Positions 1 through 6,569 of a DNA stretch of 14,375 nt are shown here, piece after piece. Origin of the DNA: an uncultured Clostridia bacterium (GTDB lineage: Bacteria; Bacillota; Clostridia; Oscillospirales; Acutalibacteraceae); NCBI GenBank assembly GCA_947165115.1, contig CAMUZD010000015.1, forward strand, positions 1-14,375, written 5' to 3'. The notes below the pieces were generated by a model that saw only the letters and a list, made by a program, of their open reading frames with translations, ran no database searches and had not been told where the DNA came from. A program made the position numbers and the translations under genes. Numbering within the stretch: the stretch's first letter is position 1; each line of letters begins with the position of its first letter.

Positions 1-2
1 TG

Positions 3-113
3 CATGTAATGTTAAAAAATGAAGATGGTATTGGGTTAGGAGATAAAAATATAAAAAAGCTAAATAAGAAATTGAAAGCCCTGCAACAAACAGAAAAAAA
101 TGAAAACAGTTGA
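3..113 (+). CDS. C-terminal end of an unidentified protein (5'-truncated)
   Basis: The third frame is open from the left edge of the window to a TGA at 111-113, giving 36 residues that end in a lysine/asparagine-rich tail (..KKLKALQQTEKNENS). The other two + frames stop within the first 30 bases. The segment is AT-rich, and the next gene starts 27 nt later with no visible terminator, which suggests an operon with what follows. The piece is too short to assign a family. It could also be an incidental open frame, although its Lys/Glu/Asn-rich composition looks like a real soluble C-terminus. Confidence 0.45.
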   Translation, partial: HVMLKNEDGIGLGDKNIKKLNKKLKALQQTEKNENS

Positions 114-140
114 ATCTGATACTGCAAAGGCGGATATTTA

Positions 141-1160
141 ATGAGCAAAAAGTTACCGGAATCACAATACAAAAGAATAATATTCAGAACCGTTCCCTCA
201 AGACAGATGAAAGAGTTTCTCTGCCTTCCGGAGAATAAGCTGGGCTTTGCAGAACTTGCAGATGTTGTTATCGGTTCTCCCGAAATCACAATAGACGAAA
301 AATATGATTTGCTGTGCTCATTGACGGAGGAAACCGGCGATGAAAGAATCTCAGAATATGTCGCAGAATATGTTCGTGATTTCAAGGCGGCAATTGATAA
401 TCTCGTCTGCGCTCCCGGTGAGATTTTCACCGTTGACGATCCGTGGTATGACGAGGATATAAAAGATGTCGCGTATGGTGGATTCAGTAATCAGCCCTGT
501 CTGAATTATGATAAAGTTCTCGGATATATCGACTGGAATGAAAGATTTGAGGAGCGGGACGAAGAGTGCACATCATGGTATAAGATTAAAAAATGGGTGC
601 CGGATGAAGACGGCAGATTCATAAACACATATATTTACTATTATATTTACGGCATCGGCATCTGCTGGTTTGCCGCCTGCAGGGAGCATGGAGATGAAGG
701 GCCGTATTTCCGCCTTCCGGAGCATAAATATTCCTCTTCCTGTATAGATCTGAATATCACAACTCCGTTCAGAGTGGGCGATATTGTCAGGGTTGATTGC
801 CGCCCCTTTGCCCCGCCCGTTAACGCTCTTATTCTTTACGCGGGTCCCGATTGGGATTGTTGCAGCCTGCTGGCGCTTTACAGGGATGATAAAGGACGTT
901 ACCGCACAGGCGCAGTCAAGCATACGGATATGTGGATGCACCTGCGGGGAGATAATATGATATCCGCCCTTTACCGCCTTGAAACTTATGACGGAGAGCT
1001 CAGCGAATATGACCGCATATATAAAGAAATATCACCGCTGATTTACGGTGACAACAAAAAAGGCGATAAAGTTTGGAATTACCTGAGCGAAAACAGAGCT
1101 TTTACATCCCCCGGCGAATTGCTCGGAAAAGTTAAGAAACTATTTGAGGAGTCAATATGA
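141..1160 (+). CDS. Uncharacterised 339-aa protein, PF-x-x-GD box family
   Basis: Function is unknown. The ATG is preceded by an AAGGCGG ribosome binding site about 8 nt upstream. The protein is acidic and soluble, with no signal peptide or membrane segment. Visible landmarks are an N-terminal helical region with LPENKLGFAELADVVIGS (residues 29-46) and LTEETGDERI (61-70), an aromatic middle, and a C-terminal half starting at TPFRVGDIVRVDCRPFAP (208-225). That last part resembles the PVPFKKGDV box of the next gene, so the two appear to be distant relatives. From memory, proteins with the LPEN..GxADLADVLLGS signature are common in Clostridia and uncharacterised. The gene overlaps the next one by 4 nt (ATGA), so translation is probably coupled. 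An accessory or conflict-related role is only an inference from the neighbourhood. Confidence 0.85.
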   Translation: MSKKLPESQYKRIIFRTVPSRQMKEFLCLPENKLGFAELADVVIGSPEITIDEKYDLLCSLTEETGDERISEYVAEYVRDFKAAIDNLVCAPGEIFTVDDPWYDEDIKDVAYGGFSNQPCLNYDKVLGYIDWNERFEERDEECTSWYKIKKWVPDEDGRFINTYIYYYIYGIGICWFAACREHGDEGPYFRLPEHKYSSSCIDLNITTPFRVGDIVRVDCRPFAPPVNALILYAGPDWDCCSLLALYRDDKGRYRTGAVKHTDMWMHLRGDNMISALYRLETYDGELSEYDRIYKEISPLIYGDNKKGDKVWNYLSENRAFTSPGELLGKVKKLFEESI

Positions 1161-2209
1161 ATATTTACGATTTTCTTAATTCCCGCAGTATCGCGGAACA
1201 CTGGAAAAAGATTGATTATCAGCCGGATTCCCTTGAAACCGCGTGGATTGTTTATTTTAACAGTGAACTTACCTTAAGTGAAAAATGGAAATATTGGGAA
1301 GAGATAATAAACACCATGCCCGACATGGAGATTATCAGAAGGCCAAATTGCCCTCATTATGACAGCCTGCACGGTTTTCTAAATCGTTTTATGGCTTTGA
1401 GCAGGCGCTTCATTGATTGGTTTTATGATTATACGAACAGTGTTTACACTCTGAAAGCTGCAGATAATGACTATCTGTTTGATGCGGTGTTCTCATCAAT
1501 GGATTCATTGAAAGATTTTATTAGTTCCGAAGGGTTTGAAGACGTTGACTCTTTTGTTGTCCAAAAAACAGAGATTGATGATTATCACAGGTGGCCCGCA
1601 AGCCTGAAGTTGAACAAAGAACTTAAGTCAATCTGTCAGGATACTTGGGATTACGGCTCATTTCCCTGCAATAAAGAGGAAGATGATATCCTTTTAGCTT
1701 TTGAAGGTATGTGGTTTGATTTTCCCGTGCCGTTCAAAAAAGGCGATGTGATATATAATCCATATTATAAATGCGGATTTGACGCAAGTGAAATCAACGG
1801 AAGGACAGAATTGTTTGTGGTGCATAATGTCGGCCTGGAGTGTGTAAGCAAAAAAGATAAGAAATGGTTTTTTGAGGGAAAAAACGGCGACAGCACTGAT
1901 ATGGTCTTTTCGGGATATACCCAATGGAGAGACGGAACCGTTTACAGAGAAACATTCTCCAACTATATGGATTTTGAATTCTATAACGGAGATTTCGAAG
2001 GCACTCAGAGGATAATCAAAGCGCTTTCCAATTATGAAAAAGGGCTCATAAACGCCGAAATGCTTATGCACGCCTATCATCAGATTCTCTCGGAGGAGAG
2101 GGCGAAAAATGATATTCCCGTATTCTTCACTCACGAAGACCTTGAGCTTGCCGGCATCAATATCGACAAAATTGATGGGCTAAAATTGTCGCATACTCCT
2201 ATTGTATAA
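1157..2209 (+). CDS. Uncharacterised 350-aa protein, paralogue-like partner of the preceding gene
   Basis: Function is unknown. The start ATG lies inside the stop of the preceding gene (ATGA overlap at 1157-1160), with GAGGAG at 1146-1151 as ribosome binding site. The protein opens with MNIYDFLNSRSIAEHWKKI. It carries a helical segment with SEKWKYWEEIINTMPDMEI (41-59), then NCPHYDSLHGFLNRFMAL (64-81), and a C-terminal half beginning at FEGMWFDFPVPFKKGDV (182-198). The PFKKGD box matches PFRVGD in the upstream protein, and both have a similarly placed S/DEK-x-x helix near residues 40-60, so a common origin is likely. No signal peptide, membrane helix or recognisable catalytic motif is seen. 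I recall the 'TMPDMEI..RPNCPHYDSLH' signature from many clostridial hypothetical proteins. The last codons overlap the -35 box of the next gene's promoter. Confidence 0.85.
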   Translation: MNIYDFLNSRSIAEHWKKIDYQPDSLETAWIVYFNSELTLSEKWKYWEEIINTMPDMEIIRRPNCPHYDSLHGFLNRFMALSRRFIDWFYDYTNSVYTLKAADNDYLFDAVFSSMDSLKDFISSEGFEDVDSFVVQKTEIDDYHRWPASLKLNKELKSICQDTWDYGSFPCNKEEDDILLAFEGMWFDFPVPFKKGDVIYNPYYKCGFDASEINGRTELFVVHNVGLECVSKKDKKWFFEGKNGDSTDMVFSGYTQWRDGTVYRETFSNYMDFEFYNGDFEGTQRIIKALSNYEKGLINAEMLMHAYHQILSEERAKNDIPVFFTHEDLELAGINIDKIDGLKLSHTPIV

Positions 2210-2230
2210 TATAGCTGTAAGTGATATAAT
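2202..2230 (+). promoter_or_regulatory. Promoter of the WYL regulator gene
   Basis: A TTGTAT -35 box (2202-2207) and a perfect TATAAT -10 box (2225-2230) are separated by 17 bp. The -10 is preceded by TGA, which makes it an extended -10 (TGnTATAAT). Transcription would start near 2237, leaving only about 20 nt of leader before the ATG at 2257, with AGGAGG at 2244-2249. The -35 box overlaps the stop codon region of the upstream gene, so the regulator has its own promoter although it sits in line with that gene. No terminator separates them. No clear palindromic operator was found by eye. Confidence 0.65.
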
Positions 2231-2256
2231 GAATTTGTAACACAGGAGGAAACGAA

Positions 2257-3915
2257 ATGAAGAACGATGCACTGCTTGCAAAGAAAATGTCCGCCCTGCT
2301 CATTATTGAGATTCTTAAAAATTATACCGATGATACCGTAGGGCCCGACAAGGAGTATGTCCATACTCTGACTCAGGCTCAGATAAAAAGCAGGCTTCTC
2401 TCAGATTACGGCCTCGATATTGACCGCAAGACAGTCGGCCGCACTCTCAATGAGCTGCTGAAAGCTTATCCGGATAAAATAGATTGCGACATAGAATACA
2501 GAAAAAGCGGCAATGATGATGACGAAGAGGGCGAAAAGAAGACCAATTTCCGCTATATTCACGATTTTGACGCCGGTCAGATCCGTATGCTGATAAACGC
2601 TGTTATTTTTTCCCATTCCCTTTCAGAGGGTGAGTGTAAGCAGCTTATCAAAAAAATCAGCGAGCTCGGCGGCGTTGACCAGCGCGGGCGTTTGCAGAAG
2701 CATCTTTTTAATCTCAGCCTCGTTTCCGGAGATAAAGTCACAAATGACTCTCTTATAAACAATCTTGATGTTCTCGATGAGGCAATCGATAACGGCATGA
2801 AAGTATCATTTTGCTATAATTATTATGGCAGGGATAAAAAGCTTCATCGCAAGCAAAAAGACGGGGAAGATAAGATTTACGTTGTCAGCCCTTACCGCAT
2901 GGTCGCCAGCAACGGCAGATTTTATCTCAAAGCCAATAAAGAGGATTATGATGATGTCACTACATTCCGTATTGATAAAATAACAGATATTGTTCCTCTT
3001 GATGAGCCTGTTAAGCCCAAAAGAGAAGTCAGCGGAATTGATGACAATCCCAAGACTGAAGCTGAAATGCTCTATATGCAGCCCGGCAAGCATGAAAACA
3101 TCACCTTCAGAATCCCCGACACAGAGGACGGCGTCAGCACCGTCATCGACTGGCTCGGCAAAAGCGTGAGATTCGGCGAATCAGACGGCAAAACCATTAC
3201 CTGCACCGTAAAAGCCAACCCTACCGCAATGAAATTCTGGGCCATGCAGTATTCCGGAATGGTGGAAATCATCGCCCCCGATTATCTGAGGGAAGAAATG
3301 AGGAGCACCCTGCGCGACGCATGGAAGAAGTATAACGACGGCAGGGATAAGCTCATCGAATCTGATGAGAATATAAAGAAACTCGTTGCCGAGTGGAAGC
3401 AGATCTGCGAGGGCGCAATGGAAGGGAAGGTTGATGCGAAACGCCTCGGCAAAACAGTCAGAAAAACCCATCTCATGCTCCTGCCCCTTCGCGGCGGCGA
3501 AATAAGCGGACAGTATGCGGAGCTTGTCATGAGGCTGGCAGAGTGCCGCAACAGCGTGCGCAGGTATGATATACCCGATGCGTTCTGTATATCACTGATA
3601 CTCGGCAGAATGCTCGATGATCTGCGCCGCCCACCCAGATTCAGAAGGAACATTTCCGATGACATATTGTCCGTAATCATCCGCACTCAGGAATTCGGCA
3701 GAGCGGAGATAATGCTCGATATCAATAACTTTGAAGAAGGCTATGCTTCCATTCGTCCTCATGCAGAGAAAAACGCCGAGGAATCCAGGGAGAGAATCAG
3801 CATAATCCGTGAGAAAATGGCAGAGCACAGGGAAGAGTATTTACAGCGAATAAGAGAAATGAACGAAAAGCGCAGAAAAGAACGCGAGGAGCAGAAAAAG
3901 AGTGAAGAGGAATAA
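2257..3915 (+). CDS. WYL-domain transcriptional regulator with C-terminal extension
   Basis: A predicted DNA-binding, ligand-responsive regulator of 552 aa. Residues 1-85 form a winged helix-turn-helix (LTQAQIKSRLLSDYGLDIDR followed by KTVGRTLNELLK). A linker rich in Asp/Glu/Lys follows at 84-96. The WYL domain spans about 170-250, with SPYRMVASNGRFYLKA at 211-226; the name triad reads FYL (222-224), a common variant. The WCX dimerisation segment is at about 279-355. This layout matches repressors such as BrxR and CapW that control BREX and CBASS loci. Beyond it lies an unusual extension (365-552), first helical with LGKTVRKTHLMLLPLRGGE (398-416), then a charged Arg/Glu/Lys coiled coil (about 505-552). 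The start has an ideal AGGAGG 7 nt upstream. By position it may control itself and the Nmad genes downstream, but this is inferred. Confidence 0.92.
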   Translation: MKNDALLAKKMSALLIIEILKNYTDDTVGPDKEYVHTLTQAQIKSRLLSDYGLDIDRKTVGRTLNELLKAYPDKIDCDIEYRKSGNDDDEEGEKKTNFRYIHDFDAGQIRMLINAVIFSHSLSEGECKQLIKKISELGGVDQRGRLQKHLFNLSLVSGDKVTNDSLINNLDVLDEAIDNGMKVSFCYNYYGRDKKLHRKQKDGEDKIYVVSPYRMVASNGRFYLKANKEDYDDVTTFRIDKITDIVPLDEPVKPKREVSGIDDNPKTEAEMLYMQPGKHENITFRIPDTEDGVSTVIDWLGKSVRFGESDGKTITCTVKANPTAMKFWAMQYSGMVEIIAPDYLREEMRSTLRDAWKKYNDGRDKLIESDENIKKLVAEWKQICEGAMEGKVDAKRLGKTVRKTHLMLLPLRGGEISGQYAELVMRLAECRNSVRRYDIPDAFCISLILGRMLDDLRRPPRFRRNISDDILSVIIRTQEFGRAEIMLDINNFEEGYASIRPHAEKNAEESRERISIIREKMAEHREEYLQRIREMNEKRRKEREEQKKSEEE

Positions 3916-3953
3916 GAAGCAAAAGGTAACAATAATATTCTATAATACTTTCT

Positions 3954-3959
3954 GGAGGG
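3954..3959 (+). promoter_or_regulatory. Ribosome binding site that fixes the TTG start of Nmad3
   Basis: GGAGGG lies 7 nt before the TTG at 3967. The first in-frame ATG is codon 12, and using it would remove the conserved SRKGFD motif at residues 6-11, so TTG is the better start. A rare start codon behind a strong site may lower expression relative to the next gene. Confidence 0.7.
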
Positions 3960-3966
3960 AAAAGCG

Positions 3967-4860
3967 TTGAAAATCATATTGTCTCGTAAAGGCTTTGATA
4001 TGGGTTGCGGAAATAGCCCTAGTATTTATTTACCTAGCAAAAAAATACTGTATTCATTTCCTATTCCCGCAGATGAAACAGCAAGATATAATTTAGGACA
4101 TGATGATGACTATACCTATAAAGATTTCAAATTCAACAATGAATTATCTTGCTATGAATTGTTGGAACAGTTGAATATCAAATGCAGAAACAATTATGCT
4201 CATTGTGATCCTGACATAAGACCGGATTTGTTTAATAAAGAACAACCGGATTGGAAACCTCGCTTTGGTCAGCAAGGAAATCCGCTAAGACATCTTAATA
4301 GACAAGGTGTTGGAATCGGTGATTTGTTTCTTTTTTATGGCCTGTATCAAGAGGTAAAAGAAGAATGCGGGCAATACGTCTTTGTTCCCAATACAAAATG
4401 CCAAATAATCTGGGGTTATCTTCAGGTGTCGAATGCTGTAATTCCAAACGGAGAAAACCGAAAAGGTATTCGTCATCCTCATTATTTGAATTATTATGAC
4501 TATACTGACGGAAACAAGGTCTTCGAGTGCGAAACTGATGAATTGCTTGATTCGAAGTTCTTAAGCTCTGATAAGAAGATCCTGAAATACGGTGTTTTTG
4601 ATTATGATGAGAGTCTGGTGTTATCAGAGAATGCCGGAAGCATAGCCGAAGAGTATAACAGATTAAAACTGCCGGTTCATTTCTATGAGCATAAAATGTC
4701 CGGAAATGGTGAGCAACGTTTCAAATTATCAGATGGCAAACGATTCTGTATGGTGCAAATGTGCAACAGAGGACAGGAATTTGTAATACAAGATAATGAT
4801 GATGCTGAAAAATGGGCAATAAACCTTATAGAGAAGAATTATAAAAAACAAGGAGAATAA
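3967..4860 (+). CDS. Nmad3-family putative DNA base hypermodification protein
   Basis: I recognise this 297-aa protein as Nmad3 (nucleotide modification associated domain 3), a domain predicted by comparative genomics to act in synthesis of modified DNA bases. Its biochemical reaction is not established as far as I know. Characteristic motifs are SRKGFDMGCGNSPSIYLP (6-23) followed by FPIP (31-34), then HCDPDIRPD (79-87), GQQGNPLRHL (101-110), GVGIGDLFLFYGLY (114-127), IIWGYLQV (147-154) and HPHYLNYYDY (170-179). Conserved Arg, Lys, Asp and His residues spread over these motifs suggest an enzyme active site. There is no signal peptide or membrane helix, so it is cytoplasmic. It starts at TTG behind a strong ribosome binding site. 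The gene is notably AT-rich (bases 4081-4140 are 27% GC). It is followed after 1 nt by Nmad2, a pairing that supports a joint function. Confidence 0.85.
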   Translation: MKIILSRKGFDMGCGNSPSIYLPSKKILYSFPIPADETARYNLGHDDDYTYKDFKFNNELSCYELLEQLNIKCRNNYAHCDPDIRPDLFNKEQPDWKPRFGQQGNPLRHLNRQGVGIGDLFLFYGLYQEVKEECGQYVFVPNTKCQIIWGYLQVSNAVIPNGENRKGIRHPHYLNYYDYTDGNKVFECETDELLDSKFLSSDKKILKYGVFDYDESLVLSENAGSIAEEYNRLKLPVHFYEHKMSGNGEQRFKLSDGKRFCMVQMCNRGQEFVIQDNDDAEKWAINLIEKNYKKQGE

Positions 4861-4861
4861 T

Positions 4862-5587
4862 ATGAATCTTCCGGAATTCAAAGACAACGATGTTTTATAT
4901 GTTTACAAAATTAAACATTTCACAGGATTTGCCCCATGCTTTGATAACAACACTTATTCTTTAGCTTGTTGTAAAGGAAATAAGAGAAACGGTGGTATGC
5001 GACGGAGCATTTGTAAGAGAAAAGAGAACGATTCAAATACAAATGTCTGGATTCTTGGAATAGCCGGCAAAGAATTAAATGACAGTTTATCAAAAGGTTA
5101 TTCTGCAAATGACATGATTTATCTTGCTAAGATTCATAACGAAAGTAAACTATACACTTGGAGTGATTATTACAAAAAATACAGTAATTGCCGAAGAGAC
5201 GCTATATACAGTTTAGAAGATGAAAGAATAATATGGAATGGAAAGCTTGATCAAACAGAGCATAAACCGGAACCCAGAACAAGTCGTAGTAGTTGTCTCA
5301 ATACAGATTGTTCAACAGAAATAAGCAAAAACGGCGAAAAGGATATTTACGAAAACGTTAAGCAAATAATAGTAACTGAGGATTATTGGATATTTGATAG
5401 CGGTATCAAATTGCCTGAAGGGATAACGACAAACAGAAATTTCACTTTTAATGAAAATCCCAACGGGAAAAAGCGAGTTCAAATAATCAAAGATATAATA
5501 AAAAAGAACAAAGGAAAACTCAGTTATCGAGCTAATCCTTTTAATAAAGAAACAAATATAAACAGTAAAACTTGTAAAGGAAAATAA
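4862..5587 (+). CDS. Nmad2-family putative DNA base modification protein
   Basis: I recognise this 241-aa protein as Nmad2 (nucleotide modification associated domain 2). Motifs are YKIKHFTGFAPCFDNN (15-30) leading into SLACCKGNKR (33-42), NVWILGIAGKEL (61-72), MIYLAKI (85-91), and a C-terminal strand VTEDYWIFDSGIKLPEGI (171-188) that fits the family's 'Y-W/Y-F-x-S-x-A/I-x-x-P' ending. The Cys-containing GFAPC and LACCK boxes are family hallmarks and may bind a metal or be catalytic, but that is inference. The tail after residue 200 is Lys/Asn-rich. AGGAG at 4851-4855 sits inside the end of the Nmad3 gene, and the ATG starts 1 nt after its stop, so the two are almost certainly co-translated. 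It is AT-rich like its partner and unlike the genes to the right. Confidence 0.83.
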   Translation: MNLPEFKDNDVLYVYKIKHFTGFAPCFDNNTYSLACCKGNKRNGGMRRSICKRKENDSNTNVWILGIAGKELNDSLSKGYSANDMIYLAKIHNESKLYTWSDYYKKYSNCRRDAIYSLEDERIIWNGKLDQTEHKPEPRTSRSSCLNTDCSTEISKNGEKDIYENVKQIIVTEDYWIFDSGIKLPEGITTNRNFTFNENPNGKKRVQIIKDIIKKNKGKLSYRANPFNKETNINSKTCKGK

Positions 5588-5605
5588 CCTAAAGGAGCAA
5601 CAGAG

Positions 5606-6046
5606 ATGAAAAACACTTATGAAGTTTATAACGATTGGATTGAACTGATTTATCATGCTAAAAATGAATGCGTATTCGGAGATCCTTTGGATGAGGATCT
5701 GTTCGCCAATTGTATGAAGGATGCCTTTGAGTGCCTTGGCGTAGGAAAAGATATAAAGGATACGTTCGGCAGAGTTGAAGTAAGCCTGTATGGATTGATT
5801 CGCGGGTATTCGTGCATACCTGCTGTAACTCAGAGTGAAGATTCAGTTGTGTTTGAAGCAAGCTTGCGCGCAGCCGCCGATTTAGCCGGCGCATATCTCC
5901 ATCCTGAAATATACAAGTTTGAAGAAAATAAGATAATTTACAGTTATATGCTTGACGGTGAATTCAAAGATGTTGTTTACGATTTTGAAACCGGAGATCT
6001 CGGTGATTACATTGAACTCATAGAAAGCGGATTCGGCGATATATAA
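5606..6046 (+). CDS. Uncharacterised 146-aa acidic protein in the Nmad operon
   Basis: I do not recognise the family. The ATG follows AAGGAG (5592-5597) with ideal spacing and lies 18 nt after the Nmad2 stop with no terminator between, so it is probably the last gene of the same transcript. The protein is cytoplasmic and strongly acidic, with no signal peptide or membrane helix. It has a helical N-terminal half (NDWIELIYHAKNE, then a segment with FANCMKDAFECLGVG), a segment SLRAAADLAGAYLHPEIY (residues 86-103), and C-terminal strands (KIIYSYMLDGEFKDVVYDF). Small size, acidity and position could fit an immunity, accessory or DNA-mimic protein, but nothing in the sequence demonstrates this. Composition is intermediate between the AT-rich Nmad genes and the dGTPase gene. 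Confidence 0.8.
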   Translation: MKNTYEVYNDWIELIYHAKNECVFGDPLDEDLFANCMKDAFECLGVGKDIKDTFGRVEVSLYGLIRGYSCIPAVTQSEDSVVFEASLRAAADLAGAYLHPEIYKFEENKIIYSYMLDGEFKDVVYDFETGDLGDYIELIESGFGDI

Positions 6047-6080
6047 ACGGCGACCTTTTGCGAGAAAAACAAACCTATTT

Positions 6081-6109
6081 TTGAGATTGATGCTGTTAAA
6101 TGATAATAG
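6081..6109 (+). promoter_or_regulatory. Probable promoter of the 140-aa gene
   Basis: TTGAGA (6081-6086) and TAATAG (6104-6109) are 17 bp apart, and the -10 is preceded by TGA, an extended -10 arrangement as in the WYL gene promoter. It sits in the 92-nt gap after the Nmad-linked operon and would start transcription near 6116, ahead of AAGGAG at 6125-6130. The -10 deviates from consensus at two positions, so confidence is moderate. It suggests that the 140-aa gene and dGTPase form a separate unit from the Nmad genes. Confidence 0.45.
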
Positions 6110-6138
6110 AATCATATTAACCCAAAGGAGAAGTATAA

Positions 6139-6561
6139 ATGCCCGACAACAACTCAACAATTGAAAAGTTGAAAAAAGAAGCGGATTCTTTTTCGGAACG
6201 AAGCAAAGATATTATTCAATATCTGCTTGATACCACCGATGCGGACATAGAAGGTGAATCTCTTTCAGACGATAATATTGATGATTATCTCGCAGAATAC
6301 GGATACGCAGTTTATACTGATGACATTATTGAACTTCTGAAATGGCGAGCAGGTCAGGAACTGAAAACAAATATCGATTCAACAATTGATAATCTGGAAA
6401 AGCTCGACAGTGACAGACATAACGCGGTCAAAAGTATGGAGCGCGATATCACCGACCTGAGGCATTACAAAAAGCAGATTAAAGAAATAGCGTCAATCTG
6501 TGATGATACAATTGCCGGTATTGATGCTCTGATTGATATTATTGATAAATACAGGAAGTGA
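6139..6561 (+). CDS. Small coiled-coil protein of unknown function (140 aa)
   Basis: No family recognised. The ATG is well placed behind AAGGAG (6125-6130). The sequence is almost entirely helical by composition: a charged N-terminus (STIEKLKKEADSFSERSK), an acidic middle (ESLSDDNIDDYLAEYGYAVY, residues 40-59), and a long heptad-like region from about residue 70 to the end (NIDSTIDNLEKLDSDRHNAV, then KQIKEIASI). There is no membrane segment or signal peptide. Its stop overlaps or lies just before the dGTPase start, so the two are probably co-transcribed and perhaps translationally coupled. A structural or partner-binding role fits the coiled coil but is not proven. Confidence 0.8.
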   Translation: MPDNNSTIEKLKKEADSFSERSKDIIQYLLDTTDADIEGESLSDDNIDDYLAEYGYAVYTDDIIELLKWRAGQELKTNIDSTIDNLEKLDSDRHNAVKSMERDITDLRHYKKQIKEIASICDDTIAGIDALIDIIDKYRK

Positions 6562-6569
6562 GCAATACC

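Larger units (their letters stand above)
3967..5587 (+). other. AT-rich Nmad3-Nmad2 island, probable horizontally acquired cassette
   Basis: Base composition changes sharply across these two genes. Bases 4081-4140 count 16 G/C in 60, while 6901-6960 in the dGTPase gene count 38 in 60. Codon use follows, with many AAA, AAT, TAT and ATA codons here against GGC, GCC and CTC codons in the dGTPase and the right-hand operon. No integrase, terminal repeat or attachment duplication was seen around it, so transfer is inferred from composition alone. Confidence 0.5.

Noticed and set aside
3941..3946. Perfect TATAAT between the WYL and Nmad3 genes as a separate Nmad promoter
   Set aside because: No -35 box lies 16-18 bp upstream, there is no TGn extension, and the start site would fall on the GGAGGG ribosome binding site. 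Readthrough from the WYL promoter is simpler.
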